From Chenopodium formosanum (taxonomy: Eukaryota > Streptophyta > Magnoliopsida > Caryophyllales > Amaranthaceae): 64,000 nucleotides of DNA. The translations under genes and the position numbers were made by a program. Where the stretch lies: contig CM044859.1 of assembly GCA_024500155.1 (NCBI GenBank), positions 42,764,003 to 42,828,002 of the forward strand. The letters are read 5' to 3'. Below, in pieces: positions 23,204 to 34,035 of this stretch (position 1 is the stretch's first letter; the number at the start of each line of letters is the position of its first letter). The notes beneath the pieces are model-generated. The model was not told the origin of the DNA and did no database searches. It saw only the letters and a list, made by a program, of their open reading frames with translations.

Positions 23204-23210
23204 TATAAAT
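23204..23210 (+). promoter_or_regulatory. Predicted TATA box of E 5' LTR
   Basis: TATAAAT within TCTCTATAAATACCCCC. The 3' LTR has TATAACT at the same place (about 30809-30815), a one-base change. Confidence 0.65.
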
Positions 23211-24242
23211 ACCCCCTCATTTCTTATGTAAGGGGCAGCAATAATAATTCTCACTCACCTTACACCCAAAAATCATTCTCTTCTCCCTCTTTAACCTAAT
23301 TTCTACCCTCCTTATTCTTCCATAATAATTCCCCTAAGCACTCCAAGGAGTCTATACTTAACCCGAGGTTCCGTCCTTAAACCAAGGCGTGAAAGGTACA
23401 AATAACTGAGGGTTTGGACCAAATCAACTCTACTTTTTATTTAATTTAATTTCCATTTGATGTATATTTTTATTGAAGTTACTAACAGTTTATTCATGAT
23501 GTAGCAATTTAAAGGAACGCGCAGAATGTGAGTAATTAATTAATTTAATTACTCTTATTTTATTTTAATATTGCAAGTATCATGATTAGGGTTATTTTAT
23601 ATTTGATTTGACTAACAATTTATTGTTAAATTGCTTCCAATATTGATGTTATTCTATTATTTTTATGATCACTATATTGCATGTTTTAAGGGAATATGTA
23701 ATTGAAAATCACGCCTAATAAGATAATTTGGACAACCAATTTAGGTTCCTTTAAATCTTGTTAATTAATTCAAGTGATCACAAATATTTTAGAATTATAT
23801 GTTGCATTAATATTCAACCAATTTAGCTTAATAATAGTTTGGAGCGAATTGAATATTTTGTTTGTATGCCTTTGAGATCGCAAGAATCACTTTTCACTAT
23901 AAGAATCGATTAGAGGCCAATACAGGCGAATGTGACACCATGACTCACTTCGTACCATCATCTCTGATCCTCTTTTCGTGGTTCCCAACCATATGGAGTT
24001 AGTAATCTCATGGATTATGAATGGGGTGTAACCTTCACGGGTCAATCGTTGTTGCATTCGTGGTTGCCTTTTATGGTCCGTGAACGGTTTACATGTTCCT
24101 TAAAAACTTGTTGGCGGCTCCCTACTTTCCTTGTCCCTAATCGTGTCCCGTATCGTATATGTCAATTCCCACTTCCTATGAGTGTCAAGCATATTCACCA
24201 CATGCTTTTAACGTAGGCGCATTTCGAACGACGCCTACAATT

Positions 24243-24258
24243 TGGCGACTCCACTGGG
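24243..24258 (+). other. E primer binding site
   Basis: TGGCGACTCCACTGGG starts four bases after the LTR end. Element C has TGGCGACTCCGCTGGGGAC at its own LTR end, so both use the same primer tRNA. I could not assign that tRNA from memory. Confidence 0.75.
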
Positions 24259-25714
24259 AAGGATTTTTGGTTATTTATCGATTTGAGTGATCGATATTTA
24301 ATTAAGATGAGTGGATAAGACTTGAAAGATTCTTGAATAATATTCCTGTGATTAATTTGGCATTTTTTGCATATGCATAGACGTTTTAACGTAGCATTTA
24401 GGTCTGTCCCGTAGGAAAAATTGAATAACTTGATTGCGTACGAAGGAAAACAGGGCACCAGTCAGATTTTCTGACTGCCATACCCCGGCAAAATCTGTCG
24501 TGTCACGGTACAGTGCACCGTCTGACGGTGTGCCGTACCGTGGCACGGGAATCTTTGTCGTGTCACGGCAGTCCTAAAATCAGTCTGGTGGCTTATTTTC
24601 TCTTCTCACAGTCAACTTCCTTTGATTTTTCTGAAAAAACGTATGTGTTCTACATATGTCTTAGCCCCGGGGGATTTAAGCTCTATCAACCCAAAAACGC
24701 TCATGGAAATAGGGGTTCATCCGAGTTATTAAATCCACCCAAACCATGGAGTCGAGTTCGATTTCATCACGAACTCGCGGAGCCGCCCGTTGGCATACAC
24801 CCTCAAGGGAGGCTGCCTTGCTAACGCGTCCAAACTCTTAACCATGGTTCCCTATTGACACCAAATAAACTTGACCATAGTCGAACATAGAACTTGACCT
24901 TAGGTTGCGAACTATTCTTTGCATCATTGTGCCTACATGTTTTATGTTTGGTCGTTTTGATCCTAACCTTAACGATCTTTCTTTGTTTATGGTGGATTAT
25001 TTTATGACTAACGATTGTCAATGGACCGTACTCACTTAGTAATTAGCAAAAAAAAAAGGGGGGGAAGGGTTGCCGCGACACGGGACTGACCACCGTGTCA
25101 CGGCACAGTCCACCGCGGTGCGGTGAACCTGCAAAAAAAAAAAAAAAAAAAAAAAAAAATTCTGTTGCGCCACGGGAAACTCTACCGTGTCACGGAAAAT
25201 TTCCACCGTGACACGGCGGATTTCAAAAAAAACAACAAAAAAAAAAAATCCCATGCCACGTCACCATCCACCGTGACACAGTGGATTTTCCAACAAAAAA
25301 AAATAAAAGAAACGCGTCAGTGAAGTCTTCTGTGTTAATTTGGTCCTCGCGTCAGTCATTTTTGTTATTGTTCACATGTATAGCCATACGATCATACCAC
25401 GAGTCTTATAACATCACTTAGTCACTCACGAGTCAAGTATAGTCCACACACATTCTTTATGTTCCGACTCGAGTCGTGCACCAGGTCGTTTATGATCGTA
25501 TATTAGGTTCATGCACCTGTTTTCAAATGTCTATTTTTTCCTTCTTTTCCTATCTTGAGCAATGAGTCAAACAATTAAGTGAGTTATTTTTTCACAGTAC
25601 TTGGTCAAGGAACAGGGATAGATTAATACGGTTCGAGTCATTACCGCAACAATCTCTCAGATCTAATAGGCGTTCAAATGGAACTTTGCCATCTCCATTA
25701 CTGATCACCTTACA
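24259..25714 (+). other. E leader between primer site and gag
   Basis: No convincing ORF is present. It contains two more groups of CCGTGTCACGG words (24498-24572, 25073-25290) separated by poly-A runs (25131-25159 and others). This would be the 5' untranslated and packaging region. Confidence 0.6.
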
Positions 25715-26826
25715 ATGGCCACTAAAGAAGATATTGAGAACATCAATAAATCCATCGAGGCACTGTCTTCCATGATGCAAACCCTTACCACTAGGATCAC
25801 TACCATGGAACAAAACAAGGTCACTGTTTCCACCCTTGACAAAGTGAAGGAACAAATGAGTAAGATTTCTGAGGATTTCACTTATGTTGAACGGCCTCCC
25901 ACTCCTTTGGATGTAAAGGACAGACTCCCTGGAAAGTTCTCCACTGCAGATATTCCAAAGTTCAAGCCTACTGACAATCCAATATTCCATTTGAAGGCGT
26001 TCTTTGCAACCATGGCTCTTAAGGGATTGGACGTAACACTCTTCCCTACGGTGTTCCCTCTCTCCTTAGAACATGCTTGCCAACAATGGTTTTATTCCTT
26101 AGATGCGAAGCATACTGCGACTTGTCAAGATGTCACGACAGTTTCATGAATCGTTACAAGTGTAACATTCAAACTAAAACTTTTGAACGTGAACTCTCCA
26201 TTCTCAAACAGAAAGAGAATGAAGGCTTCACTACTTACCTGAACAGGTAGAGGGAAACAGCTTCACTCTTGGTAGATCCTCCCAAATAAAGAGAGATGGT
26301 TCGCCTCTTTATTCAAAATCTGACTCATAAATATAGGGAACATCTCAAATTTCTTCCACTGAACACTTTCGAAGCTATATACGACATCGGCATAAATATC
26401 GAGGATGAGCTAATAAAGGCTGATGGTAGTAACAATAATAACACTTGGAAAAACAAGAAGAACGACCATCCTTCTTCTTCGTCTTCTAAGCACAAAAATA
26501 CTACCAACAATATAAGCCAAGTTGATATCAATGAAGTGTTAGCTCTTGATGCTCCATTGCCCAAGAAGAAAAGAACTTACACTCATTTAGGAATGACTTA
26601 TGATGCGGCCTTTGATCACCTTTACGGTCAAGACTTGATCACACCTATTGGACCATTTCCAGAGCCAAAACCTGAAGAAAGGAACGTCAAATGGAATCCC
26701 AATGCCCATTGCAAGTACCATCAAGGAAGGGGCCACACCACGGAGCAATGTTGGAATTTGAAGGACGTCATTCAAGACTTGATGGATGCAAACAAACTTC
26801 ATGTCCCTCCAGGCGGCAAGAAGTAA
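25715..26826 (+). pseudogene. E gag
   Basis: It starts MATKEDIENINKSIEALSSM with a helical N-terminus. The capsid-like region reads IPKFKPTDNPIFHLKAFFAT and FPLSLEHACQQWFYSLD. The frame shifts near 26130 and continues NRYKCNIQ, KENEGFTTYLNR, FIQNLTHKYREHLKFLPL and EAIYDIGINIEDEL. The C-terminus carries a zinc-finger-like CKYHQGRGHTTEQCW and QDLMDANKLHVPPGGKK, then TAA. Two internal stops, TAG 26248-26250 (where the family has Trp) and TAA 26287-26289, break the middle. The stop right after the zinc finger, shared with D, indicates gag is a separate, complete gene here rather than the start of a lost gag-pol. Confidence 0.88.
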
Positions 26827-28797
26827 TGAATACAAGGCACACAAATCCTTCGTGCAAGATTTCATGATTTCTTTCTTTATCATTCTTCTCCATTCCCCCA
26901 TGCATGTCTAGCATAGGTTTTCCACTTTGAATTTTTTTATATGTTTCATGTGTTTTGTTCACCTTTTCCATTAATAAAATGAGCAATTTTCCTTTACATC
27001 TCGATCATAGATTTTTTCATTCATTCATTTATCTATTCTCAAAAATAAAAAAATAAAAAAATAAAAATTAATAAAAAAAAATAAAAAATCAAAAATCAAT
27101 TACCGAACTAAACCCAAGGTACACCAATGACTTGAGGCACCTTTGCAACCCTGTCATTCCCTGTTAACCGTTCAATCACATTCCATTTCTTCATCAACCA
27201 TTTTGAGCCTCGTCTAACGTTTGGCCTTCATTTCTTCAACCCACATTCACTTAACCCTGGTATTGGAAGATGTGTAATTGTATGACATCCAAAAAGCAAG
27301 TAAAAAAAAAGGCAGCAAAGCAACAATAAAACAATGTCTAAAGGCAAGTGTTCCAATGTCTTTGATATGAACATGTCTCAAATTGCGTCTCTCATCGAAT
27401 GCTTGGTACCGTGCCTGAGAAACATGAATGCTAAATGAGTGATGGACCGCATGATCTGAGATTGCCTACATTGATTCAAAAGAATGAAAAAAAAAAGAAA
27501 AAAATATATATTGAAAATAAACTTGCAAAATTCAAAATTTTCAAATTCACAATTACACATCTTGGGGGCTTCTCTCGGGTCTTGATCCTTTTACCCCTTT
27601 CTCCCTTAAACCATCAACTTAACCACATTACATCTCTTGAAAGACCTCTTTGAGGTGTACATGCACTTGTGCAAAGTTCGGTTAGAGCTACGTTCGGCCT
27701 GATTCCTAACGGATACGTAGGCAACCTCACATCGAGGTGCGGCCACATTCTTATTCATATCCATGCATGATCGAGTCAAAGAATATCCAATGCTTACCCC
27801 TACACATTTAGAGCTAGACTTGGGGGCTTGAACCCACATCATTTAGCCTACCTAGCCTAAAGAGTCATCATCTTTGACTCTTCTCACATCTCTTTCCATC
27901 GCCATAACCCTTGCAGCCAGCCTTAGTATCACATTCACACACTTCACTCACACATCCATATCCATATCATCCTTCTCTTTAGGAACCCTTTATCATGAAA
28001 TCTTGTTTCCCTACTGTGCGTGTTTCATCATATTTAAAGACAACATTCATTAGAAGAAACATTGTATACTTGCTTAGCTTCCTGACTTGAGCAATATTCA
28101 TTGTTTCATGCATCGCATAATGTGCTGAGAAACGTTTATATATCAATGATTTTTAATCATACAAAGCATATCGTGCTTAGCTCCTTGACCTAGGCAACGT
28201 TCATTATGCAATAATCACTTCATCTGTATACGTGCTTAGCTTCCAGACCTAAGTGACGTTTAAGATCGTTTCTTTACAGCATAAATGATGCTTAGCTCCA
28301 TGATCTAAGTTCATTCATCGTGTCACATGATGTAATTGTCCTTAGCCTCCTGGCCTAAGGACATGCATCATGCATACATTACTTTCAAGAAATGCAATCC
28401 AATCCATGCGGTTCATTTTGTCTTGCTCAACGAGGAAGTTCAAAACTTCTTTTTCGCGTCTTTTCTTTTAGGGAAGTTTTTTTAAAAAAATAAAAATAAA
28501 TAAAAATAAATAAAAAAAAAATTTCTCATCGAGGGAAGTTCGAAAATAAAAGTTCAGTTTCACATCTTTCTTTTTCGGGAGAAAGTCGGTACCCTCCACT
28601 CATGACAAAAATTGGCGGAAAATTTTTGCTTTTGCATCTTCGTTTGCTTGTGTCTGCACACACACATATAAACACACACACTCACAAGTCATACACATGT
28701 CATGTCACATCAAGTCAAACTTGGTCAAGTCAGTGGTTAAGTCAATCACAATATATACGAGTCCATTGGCAGATTTTATTTTGCAGGTCTCAATTAC
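26827..28797 (+). other. E non-coding internal region with conserved box and diverged repeats
   Basis: No coding sequence. The box CCTGATTCCTAACGGATACG, then TAGGCAACC (27699-27726), also occurs in D (62671-62700, minus) and in shortened form in C (43743-43772, minus). Between about 28068 and 28370 a diverged module, GCTTAGCTTCCTGACCTAAG and variants, recurs about five times at 50-70 base spacing. Runs of A with T (27047-27100, 28484-28521) fill other parts. Confidence 0.65.
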
Positions 28798-29015
28798 AGC
28801 CCAAGTCCGGGGACAAGCGGACAATTTACAGCCCACGTCCGAGGACAAACGGACCATTTACAACCAGCCCATGTCCGGGGACAAGCGGACCATTTACAGC
28901 CCACATCCGGGGACAAGCGGACCATTTACAACCAGCCCACGTCCAGGGACAAGCGGACCATCTACAACCCACGTTCGGGGACAAACAAACCAACTACAGC
29001 CCACGTTCGGGGAAA
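28798..29015 (+). repeat. E tandem repeat block 1 (32-37 bp unit)
   Basis: Seven diverged copies of a unit built on AGCCCACGTCCGGGGACAAG followed by CGGACCATTTAC, some with an extra AACC. It lies in the 3' non-coding part of E. Confidence 0.92.
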
Positions 29016-29084
29016 TTAAACCACCATCATTTCACGGCGCAAGGCTCTCGATACACAGAAACTTGCAATCTTATCATCTGTCGA

Positions 29085-29580
29085 CTTTCCTCAAGCTTGG
29101 AAAGCGTTATCAGTGGATTTTTCTTCAAGTATAGAAAACCGCCAAGTCAGCTTTCCTCAAGCTTGGAAAGCGTTATCGGTGGATTTTTCTTCAAGTATAG
29201 AAAACCGCCAAGTCGGCTCTCCTCAAGCTTGGAAAGCGTTATCGGTGGATTTTTCTTCAAGTATAGAAAACCGCCAAGTCGGCTTTCCTCAAGCATGGAA
29301 AGCGTTATCGGTGGATTTTTCTTCAAGTATAGAAAACCACCAAATTCCTTTATCGGCTTTTCTCAAACATGGAAAGCATCATCGGTGGATTTCTTCAGGC
29401 ATAGAATGACACCAAATTCATACGTCGACTTTCCTCAAGCATGGAAAGTATCATCCAGTAGGTTTCTTCAGGCTTAGAAAACTACCAAACTCCTCAGTCG
29501 GCTTTCCTTAAGCATGGAACGCGTTTTAACAAATGTCATCCGGTGGATTCTTTCAAGCATAGGAAGCTTCAAAATTCATT
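29085..29580 (+). repeat. E tandem repeat block 2 (66-74 bp unit)
   Basis: Units start at 29085, 29151, 29217, 29283, 29357, 29429 and 29502, each opening CTTTCCTCAAGC. The first four are exactly 66 bases apart and nearly identical; later ones are longer and more diverged. Because 66 is a multiple of three, a fortuitous open frame with 22-residue repeats runs through them. The block sits just upstream of the polypurine tract. Confidence 0.93.
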
Positions 29581-29769
29581 TGTCACCAATACACTGGTGC
29601 CCGATACGTATTCTATCCTTTTACACTTTTATCTGTGGAATTAACATTTTTCTACAGGTATCGGCGTATATAGAGCGATTTAGGATCGCAGAACGTCTTA
29701 AATCATTCTTCGTCCCTATCGGCTACTTTGACTATCGTTTTCGAAACTGACGTTTCTACAAACTTAATC

Positions 29770-29779
29770 AAAGTGGGGG
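29770..29779 (+). other. E polypurine tract
   Basis: AAAGTGGGGG lies four bases before the 3' LTR. The identical ten bases precede the 3' LTRs of C (36813-36822, minus) and D (57105-57115, minus). Confidence 0.88.
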
Positions 29780-29783
29780 CTTC

Positions 29784-31858
29784 TGTAGACACCTAAAAAT
29801 GTCTCCCCAAAACCAAACCCGTTGATGAACACCTTTCACCGCCATTATTGGTTGAGTTGAGTATTTAATCTTTGGAGTGCTTAAACCTATGTTCTATCCA
29901 ATATATTTCATGAACTAATCCAATTTCTAACCCATTTCCCTAAACCATAACCTATTTTCCACTATTCGTGTCCACATCGCAAAACTGAGAGAAACTGATT
30001 TTATAGACATACAATTTTGATCAAATTATTATTTTGTTGGATAGGACTTTAAATAAGCTTTCCAACCATATATCATAAGCCCAATTCCGAGCTATAACGA
30101 AAAAGATATGAGCAAAACACTAAACTCGGCCTAAAACCAACACCCTTCAACTAAAACCTCCATATCATAAAATCTACATATCATTTTGACATGATTTTAA
30201 TTGGGTTGGAAATTTTACTTGATAACCTTTCCAATGATATATTATATGCCTTATTCCAAGTTACGGATCAAAAGTTATGATTATTTTAAAAACGGGTAAA
30301 AAACTGAAATTACCGCGCAGCAGCAAAAATGCCGCGACGCGGCAAAAGCTGACGTGTCACGGGGCTGATTCCCCTTACACGGTGCCCATTTTAGTATTTC
30401 TGCACAATTTTCTCCCATGTCACGGGATTTTGCACCGTGTCACGGTGAAATTACTCGTGTCACGGGGAATATTCCGTGTAATTTTCGCGTACTTTTTACA
30501 TCGTGACACGGCATACTGCGTTGTGCCACGGTGGACAATGCCGTGTCACGGCATTTCTTCCCGTGTCACGATGCACATCCCGTGCCACGGGATTGCTCCG
30601 TGTTTTCTCCGCGTAATCCCTAAACGCGTTTTCACTTCTCGTAACCTAAATATTTCCCGTGTTATGCAAATTTGTACCGTGTCACGGGAAAGTTTCCCGT
30701 TTGACGGTGGGATTTCTCGTTTCACGGTACACTTTGCCGTGTCGCGGGATACTTTTTTAGGGTTTTTATCATTTTAGGGTTCCGTGTGCTCCCTCAGCAC
30801 ATTTTCTCTATAACTACCCCCTCATTTCTTATGTACGGAGCAACAATAATCATTCTCTCTCACCTTACACCCAAAAATCATTCTCTTCTCCCTCTTTAAC
30901 CTAATTTCTAGCCTCCTTATTCTTCCATAATAATTCCCCTAAGTACTCCAAGGAGTCTATACTTAACCCGAGGTTCCGTCCTTAAACCAAGGCGTGAAAG
31001 GTACAAATGACTGAGGGTTTGGACCAAATCAACTCTACTTTTTATTTAATTTAATTTCCATTTGATGTATATTTTCATTGAAGTTACTAACAATTTATTC
31101 ATGATGTAGCAATTTAAAGGAACGCGCAGAATGTGAGTAATTAATTAATTTAATTACTCTTATTTTGTTTTAATATTGCTAGTATCATGATTAAGGTTAT
31201 TTTATATTTGATTTGACTAACAATTTATTGTTAAATTGCTTCCAATATTGATGTTATTCTATTATTTTTATGATCACTATATTGCATGTTTAAAGGGAAT
31301 ATGTAATTGAAAATCACACCTAATAAGATAATTTGGACAACCGGTTTAGGTTCCTTTTAATCTTGTTAATTAATTCAAGTGATCACAAATATTTTAGAAT
31401 TATATGTTGCATTAATATTCAACCAATTTATCTTAATAATAGTTTGGAGCGAATTGAATATTTTGTTTGTATGCCTTTTAGATCGCAGGAATCACTTTTC
31501 ACTGTAAGAATCGAGTAGAGGCCAATACGGGCGAATGTGACACCATGACTCACTTCGTACCATCATCCCCGATCCTCCTTTCGTGGTTCCGAACCATATA
31601 GAGTTAGTAATCTCATGGATTATGAATGGGGTGTAACCTTCACGGGTCAATCGTTGTTTCCTTCGTTGTCCCTAATTCGTAGTTGCCTTTTATGATCCGT
31701 GAACGGTTTACAAGTTCCTTAAAAACTTGTTGGCGGCTCCCTACTTTCCTTGTCCCTAATTATGTCCCTTATCGTATATGTCAATTCCCACCTCCTATGA
31801 GTGCCAAGCATATTTACCACATGCTTTTAACGTAGGCGCACTTCGAACGACGCCTACA
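29784..31858 (+). repeat. E 3' LTR
   Basis: It begins TGTAGACACCTAAAAATG and ends AACGACGCCTACA, 2075 bp, the partner of 22197-24239. Its array of CCGTGTCACGG words lies at 30350-30755. It is followed by the target duplication AGGAT (31859-31863). Confidence 0.95.
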
Positions 31859-31863
31859 AGGAT

Positions 31864-33243
31864 GTAGCTTTCTTTGTCGTTCAATAGTAGGAAGGGTGCC
31901 TTCCTCAAGCGTTATGTGGTGTGTACACAAAGCGGGGCTTATACCCTCAAGATCATCAATAGTATAGCCCAAAGCACCTTGGTGCTTTCTCAAGACACAA
32001 CATAACGCTTGAGCTTGCTATCACTCAAGGATGCACTAACAATTACAGGGTAAGTGGAATTTGGGTCTAAGAATTCGTACCTAAGGTGTGATGGTAGAGG
32101 TTTGAGCTCTACCATAGGCACACCTTTACTTTCTTTTGTCACGGGCGCTTGCAAAGCTTCATGTCTTGATATCTTCAAGCTCATTTGTTCATTCACTTCC
32201 TCCATGCTTCCATTAAGCAATTCCTCATACATTGCCATCTCCTTGCATGGTGCACCTAGCTTATCTTTGTTCAAAAAAACATTCTCAAGAGCATCGTTAG
32301 AGGTGAGCAAGTGCTCATGCATGGAAGACACAACATGATCAAAAGAGTCAATCATCATGCAATTTTCTAAAGAGGAACATGGATATTTCATGCTTTCATT
32401 CAGATCGAATTCTATGACCTCATCTTCTACCTTAAGCGAAATCTTTGCACTCTTGACATCTATCATAGCACTCGAGGTAGCAAGAAAGGGTCTACCTAGA
32501 ATGATAGGAATGGTAGCATCTTCATCCATTTCAAGTACAACAAAATCCACTGGGAACACAAACTTTCCAACCCTCAATGGAACATCTTCCACTTTACCTT
32601 TTGGAAACTTGATTGACCTATCGGCTAGTTGCAAGGTAATGTTGGAAGGTAAGAGTTCCCCTAGATCAAGTCTTTGAAAAACCAAATATGGAATTAGGCT
32701 TACACTAGCTCCTAAGTCACATAGGGCATTATTAATTTGCATTTTGTTAATAGCATAAGGGATGGAGAAGTTTTCGAGGTCTTTCAACTTGGGTGGCATT
32801 TTGTTCATGATGATCGCACTACAATTCTCGGTCAAGTTGATAGTCTCCACAACCTCACAAGTCCTTTTCCCACTCAAAATGTCTTTGAGGAATTTGGCAT
32901 AGTTGGGCATTTGGTTGATCACATCGGTGAAAGGTAGAGAAAGGTGAAGTTGTTTGAGCATATCAATAAATCTGCCTAATTGCTCATCCAATTTGTGTCT
33001 CATGAATTTTTGGGGACAAGGGAGCTTAGGTTTCATAATTTCTTACTCTACTCTCACCTCTCTAAGTGTCTCAACCACAACCTCATCTAAAGATGCTCTA
33101 TCTCCCTCATCCTCAACCAAAGCTTCCTTGGGGACCTCCTTGTCTTCACTCTTCCTAGGAAATCTCTCCTCAAGAACCTTACCACTCCTAGTAACAATAT
33201 CATTCTCGGGTTTCTTGGATCTAGGCCTTGGGAAGAAAAAGAA
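31864..33243 (-). pseudogene. B gag C-terminus and aspartic protease
   Basis: Read on the minus strand, a K/R/E-rich gag end (RPRSKKPENDIVTRSGKVLE) leads, after a stop near 33040, into a 348-codon ORF. FIDMLKQLHLSLPFTDVINQ and PNYAKFLKDILSGKR are typical of Athila-type proteins before the protease. The protease reads INNALCDLGASVSLIP (Asp with LG in place of S/T-G) and IPIILGRPFLATSSAMID. The tail reaches the E insertion at 31863. The rest of gag should lie beyond the Copia-2 LTR, but it is not found in the window. The ORF is open for about 1 kb, the best preserved part of B. Confidence 0.88.
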
Positions 33244-33603
33244 TGTTGGGGTTTGGTAAGTCCAACTTACCGGGGAAACAACCCCGACCCAAAGAACCAC
33301 TCGCAATTAATAAAACAATAAATCATAACAAATAAACATAAAAGGATAGAATCGTAATTTACCTTTGACGCGTGTTTCGCCCTCAAAGTCGGGCTATTAC
33401 TTAAAAGCTTTAGACCCGCTCACACGAGAGCCTCCAACGGTATCCACCCACAGAGGACGAACACCGACTTTTTAGGTCCGCTACCTTGGAGTTAGCAAGG
33501 TCCGACCAAAACCCGAGACATTAAATGAGTTCAAAGGTTTTCACAATGGTGATGCCTTTTTCAACTCTCACTCAAGTAAAGAATTCTCAAGGCATTCTTT
33601 GGC

Positions 33604-33611
33604 TATTTATA
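33604..33611 (-). promoter_or_regulatory. Predicted TATA box of Copia-2 LTR
   Basis: TATAAATA on the minus strand, at the position equivalent to 5398-5405 in Copia-1. Confidence 0.55.
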
Positions 33612-33889
33612 AGGAAGGATAGCTTGTGAATTTCACTCATCTTTCAATGTGTGACTTTTTCACAAAAAGATCCCACATCAAAAGATTGATGAATTCAATC
33701 CTTAGTTAAATAAACCAAGGAACAAGTAACAAGTGTCACATGGTTTGGTGACGACCACTTTCTCACTTGGTCCCCAAGGCATTTCACGTGCAATGTGAAC
33801 TAACCATGTGTCACCTTACTTTGAGCCCCAAGTTGGGTTTGGTTGGGCAATTTTATTTTGGCCCGTGTCCAAGACCCGGGTTCACCGCC

Positions 33890-34035
33890 CTCGCCATATG
33901 TGTCGCCACCGTAGCGCTGCCACGTGGCACGCTGCCTACGTGGCATGTTGCCACTTGGTAGCTGCCAACGTGGCTGCCACGTGTTCTGCCACATGGCATT
34001 TTTCCGTGTGTGCTGCCACGTGGCACGCACCTATT
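33890..34035 (-). repeat. G-box-like word cluster in Copia-2 LTR
   Basis: Repeated palindromic words GCCACGTGGCA, GCCTACGTGGCA and TGCCACGTGTT lie at spacings of about 15-20 bases. CACGTG is the core of the plant G-box bound by bZIP and bHLH factors. The corresponding place in Copia-1 holds different words (GCGCACCAAGC, AGCAGCCCGCAC), although the LTRs align on both sides. Confidence 0.8.

Larger units (their letters stand above)
22197..24239 (+). repeat. E 5' LTR
   Basis: It begins TGTAGACACCTAAAAATG and ends AACGACGCCTACA, 2043 bp. It aligns from end to end with 29784-31858 with scattered substitutions and small indels, including a 15-20 base difference near 31655-31680. It holds a dense array of CCGTGTCACGG words (22770-23150), a TATA box and an AT-rich second half. 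Confidence 0.95.
22197..31858 (+). mobile_element. Element E: complete gag-only LTR retrotransposon (TR-GAG type)
   Basis: It has two LTRs (22197-24239 and 29784-31858), a primer binding site, a single gag ORF region (25715-26826), about 3 kb of non-coding and tandem-repeat sequence, a polypurine tract, and a perfect 5-bp target duplication. No protease, RT or integrase is found in any frame. A second family member (D) also stops directly after gag. The primer site and polypurine tract match element C, so a Tat-type element probably supplies pol. This layout fits the non-autonomous class described in plants as terminal-repeat retrotransposons with GAG. Confidence 0.92.
16411..33243 (-). mobile_element. 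Element B: Athila-type Ty3/gypsy retrotransposon, split by element E
   Basis: Minus-strand order is gag C-terminus and protease (33243-31864), then, after the insertion of element E (31858-22197), RT, RNase H and integrase (22196-19547), a 1.2-kb spacer, and an ORF in the env position (18360 to about 16590). The RT-RNase H-integrase order defines Ty3/gypsy; the extra ORF after integrase fits the Athila group. The coding joint across E is exact: the pre-insertion frame reads ..ISPALCVHHITLEE.. on one side and QMGEVVKKEITKVLDAGI on the other. Neither LTR of B is identified with confidence; family X is a candidate. Confidence 0.88.

Noticed and set aside
28798..29015. CRISPR-like regular repeat array
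   Set aside because: Units are contiguous tandem copies without unique spacers, inside a plant retrotransposon.
28602..29477. Open frame of 291 codons with repeated 22-residue units
   Set aside because: It runs through tandem DNA repeats whose 66-base period keeps any frame open; there is no domain, and the other frames are also open there.
32054..33259. Plus-strand ORFs over the B protease
   Set aside because: Antisense shadows of the minus-strand protease ORF, which has clear motifs.
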